Of a stretch of DNA of 64,000 nt, positions 28,411 to 36,689 are shown one piece after another; the stretch's first letter is position 1, and each line of letters opens with the position of its first letter. The DNA lies in contig NZ_JZEY01000054.1 of assembly GCF_000969445.1 (NCBI RefSeq), forward strand, positions 62,001 to 126,000, given 5' to 3'. The notes under the pieces are model-generated. The model had not been told where the DNA came from. It was given only the letters and a program-made list of their open reading frames with translations, and made no database searches. This DNA comes from Devosia chinhatensis. Lineage in GTDB: Bacteria > Pseudomonadota > Alphaproteobacteria > Rhizobiales > Devosiaceae. Position numbers and translations under genes: made by a program.

Positions 28411-30578
28411 GCTTCTTCGTCCACCAGAGCATGGTATTCGCCTTTTGCCTGCATCAAGGCTTCATGGGTGCCGCGCTCGACGATGCGTCCGGCCTTCATG
28501 ACGATGATCTCGTCGCAATCGCGGATGCTGGAGAGGCGATGGGCGATGATGAGGCAGGCCATGCCCCGCGCCTTGAGCCGGGCATTGACATGGGCCTCCG
28601 CCAACGGGTCAAGCGCGGATGTGGCTTCGTCAAGGATCAAGAGGCTGGGGCTGCTGACCAGAGCGCGCGCCAGTTCGAGCCGTTGCCGCTGCCCGCCGGA
28701 GAAATTGCCGCCGCCCTCGGTGACGATGGCATCGAGGCCTCCACGCCGCGCCGCCATATCGTGCGCCATGCCGGCATCATCGAGGGCCGCAAGCAGGACC
28801 GCATCGTCCAATTCGGGGTTCCAGAGGCTGAGATTGGTGCGGATGCTGCCTTCAAACAAATAGACATCCTGGTCCACATAGCCGATCAGTTCGGCGCGCT
28901 GGCGCGGCTCGAACGCCGTGAGATCGTGCCCTGCCATCGTCACCCGCCCGGCCCAAGGCGCATGCAGCCCGGCTATGACGCGCCCCAGCGTGCTCTTGCC
29001 GCTACCTGATCCGCCGACAATGGCGACCCGCCTGCCCGGCATGACCGACAGACTGATATTGTCCAGAAGCGGCGGATCGAGCGGATTATAGCCAAAACTC
29101 AGGCCCGAAACCTCCAGCAGCGCATTTTCGACCTGCTGCCGCTGCGCCCCGACAACCAGTGGCTTGGCCCGCAGCACATCGCCGATCCGTGCCAGATCGG
29201 CCCTGATGGCCTGGATGTCGCCGACGAGGGCAACAAGGCCAAAGAGCGGGGCGGTAAAGCTCAAAGTGAGGGCCTGAAACGCCAGGAGCCCGCCCAGCGT
29301 CAGCTCGCCCGCCATGACCCGGGCGCTGCCCAGCCCCAGCACCATGATATTGGTCAGCACGGCCAGAAGTGCGGGCAGTACCGAGACGATCACATCGGTG
29401 CGAGCCAGCGCTGTGCGGATGGACAGGAGCCGGGCCTGATGCCCGGCCCAGCGCCGGAACACATGGTGCTCCCGATTGGTCGCACGCACGGTCTCGATGC
29501 CCTGTACGGCGCTCAGCGTCGCCGAGACGAGCCGGCCCATTTCGGTGCTGAGCCGGCGGGCGGCATCGACCTGGCGCTCGGCCGACCAGCGCACCAGAAG
29601 CACGAGCAGGGCCTGAGCCAGGAACGCCGCGATGGCCAGAACCGGATCGACCACCAGCATCAAGGCAGCATAGGCCAGCACGGTCAGGAGGTTGAACATA
29701 TTGGTTGCCAGCGCACCGGAAAGAAGTTGCGCCACCCGCTCGTTTGCCTCGACCCGATTGACGATCTCGCCGGGATGCCGCTGCAGGAAAAAGGATGCCG
29801 GGAGCGAGAGAAGGCGGCGCACCATGTCTGCGGCAGGAGCGATGGCGAGCCGCGTTTCGAGCCGCACCAACATGGTCTGCTGAAAGGCCGTCAACAGGCC
29901 CTGGAGGGCGGCGACGAAGGCGAGCGCAAGCGCGAAAGGCGCGAACCAGTCCTGCCGCCCCGCCACCACGATCTCGTCGATAAAGATGCGGGAAAAGGCT
30001 GGAAGGGCAAGCCCCGGCACGATCAGCAACAGGGTCGCCAGGACCACGAGGACAAGCCCCAGACGGGACCCCCGCAGCCGCTCGCGGATCAATTCGATGG
30101 ACGATGCAGGCCGCCTGGAGCGTTGAAAATCGGGGCCTTTCTCGAAGGCCAGGACCACGCCGGTAAAGGCTTCGGACAATTCGGCAAAGGACAATGTGCG
30201 GCGGCCAATGGCCGGGTCGTTGGTATAGACCTTGCCGTTCACGATGCCTTCAAGCACGACGAAATGGTTGAAATTCCAGTGCAGGATGGCCGGCCAGGGC
30301 ACCTCGGCGAGACGATCGGCTTCCTTGCGGAAACCCTTGGCGGAGAGGCCATAGGATCGAGCCGCCTTGAGCAGATTGGAAGCCTTGGTGCCATCGCGTG
30401 ACACGCCTGTGCGCTCGCGCATTTCCTCCAGCGTGATCCAGCGGCCATGATGGGCGAGGATCATGGCAAGGCTGGCAGCGCCGCATTCGGTCTGCTCGAT
30501 CTGGAGGACCGAGGGCACTGCGCGCCGTCGCAATTCACCGGGCGCATGCTGTAGCGTAGCGGGCGCAGCAAGGCTCAC
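28407..30578 (-). CDS. C39-peptidase-containing ABC exporter (PCAT / NHLP family)
   Basis: The 723-residue product has an N-terminal C39 peptidase domain with oxyanion Gln26, catalytic Cys32 (QIEQTECGAASLAMI), His105 (NFNHFVVLEG) and Asp121 (TNDPA); all three catalytic residues are present. A six-helix ABC membrane domain (~155-450) and an ATPase domain (GGSGSGKST, FSGGQRQRLELARAL, LLILDEATSALD) follow. PCATs cut leader peptides after a GG motif and export the core. Three GG-leader peptide genes lie 6 kb away, divergent from this operon, and are the obvious candidate substrates. The start is GTG 30578, with GGAGG upstream and a 4-bp overlap with the adaptor stub. Confidence 0.93.
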   Translation of the reverse strand: MSLAAPATLQHAPGELRRRAVPSVLQIEQTECGAASLAMILAHHGRWITLEEMRERTGVSRDGTKASNLLKAARSYGLSAKGFRKEADRLAEVPWPAILHWNFNHFVVLEGIVNGKVYTNDPAIGRRTLSFAELSEAFTGVVLAFEKGPDFQRSRRPASSIELIRERLRGSRLGLVLVVLATLLLIVPGLALPAFSRIFIDEIVVAGRQDWFAPFALALAFVAALQGLLTAFQQTMLVRLETRLAIAPAADMVRRLLSLPASFFLQRHPGEIVNRVEANERVAQLLSGALATNMFNLLTVLAYAALMLVVDPVLAIAAFLAQALLVLLVRWSAERQVDAARRLSTEMGRLVSATLSAVQGIETVRATNREHHVFRRWAGHQARLLSIRTALARTDVIVSVLPALLAVLTNIMVLGLGSARVMAGELTLGGLLAFQALTLSFTAPLFGLVALVGDIQAIRADLARIGDVLRAKPLVVGAQRQQVENALLEVSGLSFGYNPLDPPLLDNISLSVMPGRRVAIVGGSGSGKSTLGRVIAGLHAPWAGRVTMAGHDLTAFEPRQRAELIGYVDQDVYLFEGSIRTNLSLWNPELDDAVLLAALDDAGMAHDMAARRGGLDAIVTEGGGNFSGGQRQRLELARALVSSPSLLILDEATSALDPLAEAHVNARLKARGMACLIIAHRLSSIRDCDEIIVMKAGRIVERGTHEALMQAKGEYHALVDEEA

Positions 30579-30829
30579 CGCTGGCCTCCAAGCTCTGGAA
30601 ACAACAGGGTGACGGGCGCGCGTCGCTCGGCAGCGGTTTCGGCACCATCAGCCGAAACCGTGACCGTGCCGAAAAAGCCCCAGATGACGAGACCCGCCGT
30701 GATGAGGGTCAAGCCTAAAAGCGTCAGTACTGCGCCCGAACCGATAGTGACGACGGCGTCATCGAGCTGTTCTGGCGAGGTCAGGCGGTCAAGCGCCTGC
30801 TGGCGATACAATCCGTCCTTTTCGCTCAT
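30575..30829 (-). CDS. Membrane-fusion-protein N-terminal stub (NHLM secretion-protein-like, 84 residues)
   Basis: Residues 1-30 (LYRQQALDRLTSPEQLDD) and the membrane helix at ~33-55 match the N-terminus of NHLM/HlyD-type secretion proteins, but the periplasmic hairpin and barrel are absent. The stop codon overlaps the GTG of the exporter and RBS AAAGGAG sits well before ATG 30829, so this looks like an intact short gene, not a decaying one. It may be a minimal accessory subunit of the exporter, with the real adaptor encoded elsewhere (perhaps 4596-8530). Confidence 0.7.
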   Translation of the reverse strand: MSEKDGLYRQQALDRLTSPEQLDDAVVTIGSGAVLTLLGLTLITAGLVIWGFFGTVTVSADGAETAAERRAPVTLLFPELGGQR

Positions 30830-30840
30830 ACCTGCTCCTT

Positions 30841-33054
30841 TCACTTGGATTGCGCGACATGGACAGCGTCCCAGCCCGCTTCGGGCGGATCGGCGATGAA
30901 GGCATCCATGCGATCGGCATAAAGCGCGTAAACCGGAGCAAGCTGTGCGGCCAGGGACGGACGCGGGCCGTCGAGCAAGGTCCTTGCGCCACTGAAGTCG
31001 GCGCTTCTATAGGCATCGAGCAGGCGGCCATGCCAGACCGCAAGTTCGGCAAAGCCCGCCCCGTCTGCGACATTGGCATCGCCGATCAGGGCATGGAGGG
31101 TCACGGGGCTGGACCGCCCAAAGACGCGCACAGCATCGATTTCGAGGAAGGCCAGGTTGCCTGCGGCTTGACGCGTCTCGCTGGTGACCGCGATGGACAC
31201 ACCATATTGCTTGGTCAGGCCCTCGACGCGCGAGGCCAGGTTGATGGCGTCGCCAATGGCCGAATAGGAAAAACGTTGCTCGGACCCCAGATTACCAACA
31301 CAGGCCCAGCCCGTATGGAGGCCGATGCCGACGCGCAGGGTGCGGCCGGTCTGGGCATTGAGCTGTTCGACCGCTTCGAGCATGTCGAGCGCGGCAAGGC
31401 AAGCCTTGCGCGGATGATCGGCAATATCGAGCGGGGCGTTCCAGAAGGCCATGATGGCATCGCCGATATATTTGTCGATCGTCGCGTCGCGCGCGAGCAG
31501 CACGTCGGTCATCGGTGTGAGGAACTGGTTGAGCAGCGTCGTCAGCGCGGTGGGTTCGAGCGTTTCGGACAGGCCGGTAAAACCGCGAATATCGGAAAAC
31601 AGCACGGTGAGTTCGCGCATTTCCCCGCCGAGCCTGAGTGAAGCGGGGTCTTCAGACAGGCGCTCGACCAGGGTGGGCGAGAGATAGCGGCCAAAGGCAT
31701 TGCGCACGAAGAGCTTGTCGTTATTGGCAAGGGCAATCACCAGCGGCGCGGTGAGGCCGAACACAGCGAGCATGCAGAGTAGCGGCAGCAGCGGATCGAT
31801 AAGGAGGCCCTGGCTCGTAAAGGCCCACCATGATCCCGCCATGGCCGCGAGAGACAGGCCGGCAAGGCCAAAACTCGAGAGGATTGGGCCGCCGAGGCTC
31901 ACCAATGCCACCAGAGCCAGCCCGGACGCGACGGCCAGCGCGATTTCCAGACCTGGAGCCCAGTCCGGCCGCGTCAGGAACGACTGACTGACGATCTGGT
32001 CGATGATTTCGGCATGGACCTTGACGCCGGGCGTGGCCGCATCAACCGGGGTCGCCACGATATCGCGCAGGCCCACTGCGCTGGTGCCGACCAAGGCAAT
32101 TCGTCCGGCCAAAGAAGCCGCCAAGCTGTCCCGGTCCGTCCCCGCCAGCACATCGGCGGCGGCGATGACCGGCATATTGGGCAGGCCCGAATAATGCACC
32201 CAGAACTCACCTGCAGGCCCTACCGGTGCATCCAGCAGGCCCACGCGCAGGGCCGTCATTGCGCCGCCTCCACCACCCTCGCCACTGGCATCGGATGAGC
32301 GCAGCGCAAAGGAGCCCGCGCCTTGGGCGACGCGCAGGGCCTCGATGCTGAGACCGGAATAGAGCCGGCCTTGCGCAGACAGCACCAGCGGCATGGAGCG
32401 GATGATATTGTCCGAGGACGGAGGGAACGAAAAAACGCCCAGGCCCGGAGCGCTGTCGTCGAGAATTTCAAGATTGGTGACGCCGCCCGAATAGGCCGGT
32501 AGATAGTCGACCGGATTGCTGCCCCCAAAGCTGAAGCCGCCCTTGGGGAGGGGCAGCTGCGCATTGTTCTCCGAAGTGATCGCCATGCCCATGACCACCG
32601 GCGCCCCAGCTATGGCACCGGCCAGAACGCTGTCATTGTCGAGCGGCAGTCCGGCGACGTCGAGTGCGGCAGCTTCCGGCCCCAGGTTCTCGAGCACACG
32701 ACCCAGCGAGGTGCGGTCCGGCTCGGAAAAGACGATATCGAAAGCGATCGCTGCAACGCCGAGTGTGTCAAGCTCGGTGACAAGATCGGCCATTATTGTG
32801 CGCGGCCAGGGCCATTGACCGATCCGGGCAATCGAGGCCTCGTCGATATCGATGACGGCGACGCTGGGGTCGGTGGCGTCACGCGGATGCAGCCGGTGGA
32901 AGGCGTCGAAGATGAGGTATCCGAAGCGCTGACGCTGCTCGCCGAGGGCGAGCGCCAGGCCAAGGACCACGGCGAGCGTCGCAAAGCCGGCGGCAGCGAC
33001 CATAAGGCCGCGCCTGCCGGAGCGCTCTCGGCCAAAATACCGCTTCTCGGCCAC
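30841..33054 (-). CDS. CHASE2-domain adenylate/guanylate cyclase
   Basis: From GTG 33054 the product has 737 residues: one N-terminal membrane helix, a ~300-residue extracytoplasmic CHASE2 sensor (VAVIDIDEASIARIGQWPWPR, later GRIALVGTSAVGLRDIVATP), three membrane helices, then a class III cyclase domain. Catalytic features are intact: metal Asp in VLFSDIRGFT and in IDKYIGDAIMAFW, purine-selecting Lys in IDKY, and transition-state Asn/Arg in GDAINLASRVE. The Lys/Asp pair fits adenylyl rather than guanylyl cyclase. An in-frame ATG at 33114 would overlap fecR by 59 bp; GTG 33054, one base after the fecR stop, is preferred. CHASE2 cyclases next to FecR-domain genes are a common pairing. Confidence 0.9.
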   Translation of the reverse strand: MAEKRYFGRERSGRRGLMVAAAGFATLAVVLGLALALGEQRQRFGYLIFDAFHRLHPRDATDPSVAVIDIDEASIARIGQWPWPRTIMADLVTELDTLGVAAIAFDIVFSEPDRTSLGRVLENLGPEAAALDVAGLPLDNDSVLAGAIAGAPVVMGMAITSENNAQLPLPKGGFSFGGSNPVDYLPAYSGGVTNLEILDDSAPGLGVFSFPPSSDNIIRSMPLVLSAQGRLYSGLSIEALRVAQGAGSFALRSSDASGEGGGGGAMTALRVGLLDAPVGPAGEFWVHYSGLPNMPVIAAADVLAGTDRDSLAASLAGRIALVGTSAVGLRDIVATPVDAATPGVKVHAEIIDQIVSQSFLTRPDWAPGLEIALAVASGLALVALVSLGGPILSSFGLAGLSLAAMAGSWWAFTSQGLLIDPLLPLLCMLAVFGLTAPLVIALANNDKLFVRNAFGRYLSPTLVERLSEDPASLRLGGEMRELTVLFSDIRGFTGLSETLEPTALTTLLNQFLTPMTDVLLARDATIDKYIGDAIMAFWNAPLDIADHPRKACLAALDMLEAVEQLNAQTGRTLRVGIGLHTGWACVGNLGSEQRFSYSAIGDAINLASRVEGLTKQYGVSIAVTSETRQAAGNLAFLEIDAVRVFGRSSPVTLHALIGDANVADGAGFAELAVWHGRLLDAYRSADFSGARTLLDGPRPSLAAQLAPVYALYADRMDAFIADPPEAGWDAVHVAQSK

Positions 33055-33055
33055 G

Positions 33056-34699
33056 TCAGTTCTGTCTTGTGCCGGCGAAAACGCCCGTGCCGGACCAGCC
33101 TTCCATTGGCGCATTCACCGAGAACCCGCCCATTATGCCCTTTGCGATATCCGAAGCATCATTTGCAAATCCGCCCTGCAGTTCCCCAAAAACCGGACTT
33201 GATTCGGTGGGGTCGATAAAATCGGTGCTGACAAACGTTCGGCCTGTCTCGTCGAGCTCGGTCTGGACGCCGAAATCCCGGCGCCCGGCAAGATCGTTGC
33301 CAAAATTGTCGAACTCGATCCACCCGGTTCCGGAGCCGAAATTCATGCCGGCGTCAAATATGCCGTCGGCCAATCCGGACCCGCTGCTGCCCGTGGCATA
33401 GCCGACCGCATTGCCCGAGTACATTGCCGTTCCCGTCAACCCTTCGATCTGCTGGGCCGTGGTCTGGTCGCCGAGCACCCAATGCCCGTTCTCGATTGTC
33501 TGAGGTGCCGCGTCCGTGGTGCTCCAGGTGCCCCACGCCATGAAATTGCATTGGGTGCAGAGCAATTGGCTCGATGTCTGCATGCTGCCCTGATCATTGG
33601 CGGCGGAGAGCGATCCATCGGGGGCAATGGTTGCTTCGTCGGGCCCGAAGACGAAAAGCTCCTCCTCGGGAGAGAACCCATCGACAAAACGCCCCTCGGC
33701 CGTCATGGCGGTGGCATCGTAGCTGACGGCCACCTGGCTCAGCACCGGTGAGAACGGCCCCGTGCCGACGCCGAAACCGGACGCCTGATATTGAATTGGA
33801 GGGTCGGATGGCTCTGGCTCGCCGACGTTTTCGCCATCGTCGCCGCCGCTATTAGGTGTTTCAAAGCCAGCGTTAACGATCGTGCCGAGCTGCAGGCTTT
33901 CGGTGACTTGCGCCTGCTGGATGGCCGTGGTGATCATCTGATTGAGCGCAGCGAAATTGCTGCTGCCGGCATCCCCGCCCATGCCCGGAACGCCGGGCTG
34001 AGCCGGCGGCAGGGACTGGATCAACTGCCCGATCTGGGCGCTGTTGACGGGCGATTGGCCCGGCGGCACCACATTGGTCAGAATATTGGAGAATTGCGCC
34101 GACAATTGCGGTGGCGTCGGGACGACGCTTGGCGTGCCGGCAGACACGAAAATGGTCTGACCGGGCTGGGTCGTGGTCTGCTGTGCGCCATCGGCCGTCA
34201 GCACCGAAAGAACGCTGCCGAAGACGAGCGAAAAACCGGGCGGCAGTCCATTCTGCCCGGATGCGGATATGTCCACGATGGCGCCGCGAATGCCTGCCGT
34301 GCCGACGGGCGTCGTGATGGTGGCGCCGGCCTCGCTCTTGGATGCGGCTCCGCCGATGAAACGCAGGAAACCGCGCGAAGCGGTGGCGGCGAGACTCGCC
34401 GTGTCGGTCTGCGGATCGTAGACGAAGGAATCGATGACGAGACTGGAATTGGGCCCGACGGTGAAACTGCTGCCGTCGGCAAGCAATATCTGAACGAGGC
34501 CGTTCTCGTTGGTTTCGATCCTCTGGCTGGAAATGATCGGGTCGCCGATCTCGATGACCCGCGGCGTTGCGGTGATGCCCAGCGCGAAGGCATCGGGCAC
34601 GACGGCGGCCGTGGTGCCGACGGGTTGTGCGAGCACTGGAAGTGGCGCCAGCAGGATGGAGGAAACGACGAAAAATGGGACAAAGCGAAGCGACAGCAT
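33056..34699 (-). CDS. Secreted FecR-domain protein
   Basis: The 547-residue product has a signal peptide (FVPFFVVSSILLAPLPVLAQ) and then a FecR domain at ~45-190: IEIGDPIISSQRIETNENG, LADGSSFTVGPNSSLVID, and GTAGIRGAIVDI. The remaining ~350 residues are low-complexity and Gly/Ser/Asp-rich with no recognised domain; a Cys pair (LLCTQCNF) is the only notable motif. It is periplasmic or exported and may provide the input to the CHASE2 cyclase encoded next to it (inference). ATG 34699 follows GAGG; 8 bp separate it from the upstream TPR gene. Confidence 0.85.
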   Translation of the reverse strand: MLSLRFVPFFVVSSILLAPLPVLAQPVGTTAAVVPDAFALGITATPRVIEIGDPIISSQRIETNENGLVQILLADGSSFTVGPNSSLVIDSFVYDPQTDTASLAATASRGFLRFIGGAASKSEAGATITTPVGTAGIRGAIVDISASGQNGLPPGFSLVFGSVLSVLTADGAQQTTTQPGQTIFVSAGTPSVVPTPPQLSAQFSNILTNVVPPGQSPVNSAQIGQLIQSLPPAQPGVPGMGGDAGSSNFAALNQMITTAIQQAQVTESLQLGTIVNAGFETPNSGGDDGENVGEPEPSDPPIQYQASGFGVGTGPFSPVLSQVAVSYDATAMTAEGRFVDGFSPEEELFVFGPDEATIAPDGSLSAANDQGSMQTSSQLLCTQCNFMAWGTWSTTDAAPQTIENGHWVLGDQTTAQQIEGLTGTAMYSGNAVGYATGSSGSGLADGIFDAGMNFGSGTGWIEFDNFGNDLAGRRDFGVQTELDETGRTFVSTDFIDPTESSPVFGELQGGFANDASDIAKGIMGGFSVNAPMEGWSGTGVFAGTRQN

Positions 34700-34706
34700 T
34701 TCGGCC

Positions 34707-36104
34707 TCAGAAGGAATAGGACAGTGACGCACCCACGGATGCCGCACCATGCGTGCGCGTGTCGTAGTTCGAAAAGACGTGGCGGTAGCCTGCCGAAAGC
34801 TGCAGGGACAGCTGGTCCCTTAGCGGGATGGATTGGGTGGCCTGCACCGAGAGTTCGACGCCCTTCTGGGCCTCGGCAGCGTTGACCATGGGGTCCGGCC
34901 CATCGCTGTTGCGCAGGCTGGCGGCGGTGGCAAGGGTGAAGGTCCAGGGGTCCTCGGTAGTCCCTTCCGGGGTAAACCGATGCGAAAGGCCTGCCTGGAC
35001 GCCGGGCTCCCAGTAGGCCTGTGAGGCGGCGACAGCATCCTTGCGCGTAAGATTGATGCCGGCCATGACCTGCCAGTCGCTCGAGAGCGAATGATAAACA
35101 GCAAGACTGGCGCGATGGCGCAATCCATCGCGCAAATCCGCGCGCGGCCGCACCACCGAGACGAGATAATCCTCATAGCGCAATGTATAATTGGCCGAGA
35201 TCAGGGTCGCTGGCGAGAGCGGAATATCCAGCGATGCAGACAATCCGATCTGATTGAGATTAGGCTCGCCACCGAGCCAGCTGGTGCCGGCAAGGCCACT
35301 GAGGGACGCGCTGGCGTTATCGAGGCCGAACCGGTCGAGCCGCATGAGCGCACCGACGCGCAGATCGATGGCACCGGCGGAAACGTCATTGCGGTTGGCA
35401 AAGCTGTCCAGGCGCCCCGACAGGCTGGCCTCGATACGGTCACCCTCATTGCCGAGCGGTTGGGAAAGCTGCACCCCGCCCGAAATGCCGCCGCTCGCAT
35501 CCGCAGTGCCGATGGCCACATCATCAAGGCGTGCCTGAAACCCGTTGAGCGTGACGAAGCGCTCGTTCGGACCCGAATTGGCATTGCTGCTATAGAGTGC
35601 GCCCAGGGTCACCTGCCCGGAAAGGCGCGGGCCAGCGGAAGCGCTTCCCAGATTTGCCAGCGCCATGTCGATATTGGCCCGCACTTCTGCCGGCGTATCA
35701 GGCCGGGCCTTTACGGCAAGGAAGTGCTGGCGCGCGGTTTCGTGGGCGCCCAGCCGCGCATAGAGGCTGCCAAGTTCAAGCCGCAGCCGCGGCACATCGG
35801 GCGCATAGATGTGCATGCGCTCGAACGTGGCGATGGCCGCCTCCAGATCGCCCAGGCGCGCCGAGAGCATGGCATAGGCAAAATTGGCATCGAGGTCGGC
35901 AGGGTTGGCGAGTATGCGGGCCAGCATGGCACGGCGCTCGGTCTCCAGCGCTTCCATCTGCGCGGGCGGCACGGAGGCTGCAACATTGTAGCGGGGCAAG
36001 GGTTGCGCGCTTGCCAGGTTGATGACGGACGAAGCGGCCAGAAGACCGAGAGCCGCCGTGACGAGCCTCATAGAATTGCCGAAACGCATACTAAAAACGG
36101 ACAT
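34707..36104 (-). CDS. TPR + outer-membrane beta-barrel protein (DUF560/Slam-like)
   Basis: The 465-residue product has a signal peptide (AALGLLAASSVINLASAQP), TPR-like helices at ~45-140 (NPADLDANFAYAMLSARLGD; ERMHIYAPDVPRLRLELG), and a C-terminal ~320-residue beta-rich region ending in SVGASLSYSF, a terminal-Phe outer-membrane signature. The two-part build resembles surface-assembly modifiers or DUF560 proteins. As first gene of the operon it may give the exporter an outer-membrane exit or surface-assembly function. Start ATG 36104 has GGGGGA upstream; ATG 36089 is an alternative. Confidence 0.72.
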   Translation of the reverse strand: MSVFSMRFGNSMRLVTAALGLLAASSVINLASAQPLPRYNVAASVPPAQMEALETERRAMLARILANPADLDANFAYAMLSARLGDLEAAIATFERMHIYAPDVPRLRLELGSLYARLGAHETARQHFLAVKARPDTPAEVRANIDMALANLGSASAGPRLSGQVTLGALYSSNANSGPNERFVTLNGFQARLDDVAIGTADASGGISGGVQLSQPLGNEGDRIEASLSGRLDSFANRNDVSAGAIDLRVGALMRLDRFGLDNASASLSGLAGTSWLGGEPNLNQIGLSASLDIPLSPATLISANYTLRYEDYLVSVVRPRADLRDGLRHRASLAVYHSLSSDWQVMAGINLTRKDAVAASQAYWEPGVQAGLSHRFTPEGTTEDPWTFTLATAASLRNSDGPDPMVNAAEAQKGVELSVQATQSIPLRDQLSLQLSAGYRHVFSNYDTRTHGAASVGASLSYSF

Positions 36105-36249
36105 ACATCCCCCGAAATCCGTCCAACATACATATTTTTGGCCGAGCCGGGTCTCGGTGATCCAGCATCGTAAATTGCCCGGCGCACAGTCTGAAATTGC
36201 GTTGCACAATGCCCATTTCGACTGACGCTGGCGATGGCCGGCGCCGCGC

Positions 36250-36281
36250 TTGGGACGAATGCGCAAGAGTTTGGGACGGAT
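36250..36281 (+). promoter_or_regulatory. Direct repeat upstream of peptide genes, possible AraC-type operator
   Basis: TTGGGACGAAT (36250-36260) is repeated as TTGGGACGGAT (36271-36281), 21 bp apart, i.e. two helical turns on the same face. AraC-family dimers typically bind two direct half-sites about 21 bp apart. It lies ~75 bp before the first peptide start, and an AraC-family gene follows the peptides. A weaker related copy (TTGGACGGATTT, minus strand, 36115-36126) lies just before the exporter operon. Confidence 0.4.
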
Positions 36282-36355
36282 TGGCTTGGCCCGGAGATAG
36301 AGCACCGGGCGGGGTGCGCTTATGCTTGCCATCGTCTCAAGCAGGAGGACGTAGA

Positions 36356-36511
36356 ATGACGGACCAGAAGCAGACATCGGCCAAAAGCGACGATGTTGCA
36401 ACGCAGGATGCTGCCAGCACGACCAAGGACAGCATCGCCGATTCCGCGCTGGACAAGGTTGCGGGCGGTCGCGTGGGCGCTCCGGCGCGGCGCAATACCC
36501 GCCTGTTCTAA
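36356..36511 (+). CDS. Double-glycine-leader precursor peptide 1 (51 residues)
   Basis: ATG 36356 is preceded by GGAGG. The product has an acidic, Ser/Thr/Asp-rich leader whose end, DSALDKVAGG (GG at 37-38), is the classic C39-peptidase cleavage signal. The predicted core is RVGAPARRNTRLF: 13 residues, four Arg and no Cys. It is the first of three such genes in a row, opposite to the PCAT exporter operon. Core residues suited to lanthionine or thiazole formation are nearly absent, so an unmodified basic oligopeptide is the simplest reading. Confidence 0.82.
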   Translation: MTDQKQTSAKSDDVATQDAASTTKDSIADSALDKVAGGRVGAPARRNTRLF

Positions 36512-36521
36512 GGGGGGCATT

Positions 36522-36665
36522 ATGACTGCAAAGACAGAACAGAAGCCGGTCTCGGACGAGAAGCCGCACAATGCGCCCGATGTCCCCGCCGAGGCAGAGA
36601 TTGCAGACGAGAAACTCGACAGGGTGGTTGGCGGCATTGCACGCCGTGGCCCCCGCATGAGCTGA
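36522..36665 (+). CDS. Double-glycine-leader precursor peptide 2 (47 residues)
   Basis: ATG 36522 lies 10 bp after precursor 1, with a G-rich RBS (AAGGGGGG). The leader ends IADEKLDRVVGG with GG again at 37-38; the predicted core is IARRGPRMS, nine residues with three Arg. The leader shares the IaDxxLDxVxGG pattern with the other two precursors while the N-terminal part differs, so these are paralogues rather than a recent duplication. Confidence 0.82.
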   Translation: MTAKTEQKPVSDEKPHNAPDVPAEAEIADEKLDRVVGGIARRGPRMS

Positions 36666-36689
36666 CAGATCAAAACTGAGAGGAAGAGC

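Noticed and set aside
28407..30578. PCAT as the type I exporter of the RTX protein
   Set aside because: Active C39 Cys/His/Asp residues point to GG-leader peptides; RTX exporters carry a C39-like domain without the catalytic Cys. A shared use cannot be excluded, but nothing in the sequence supports it.
30575..30590. ELGGQR end of the adaptor stub as another GG-leader peptide
   Set aside because: Only two residues follow the GG, and the protein begins with an adaptor-like helix, not an acidic leader.
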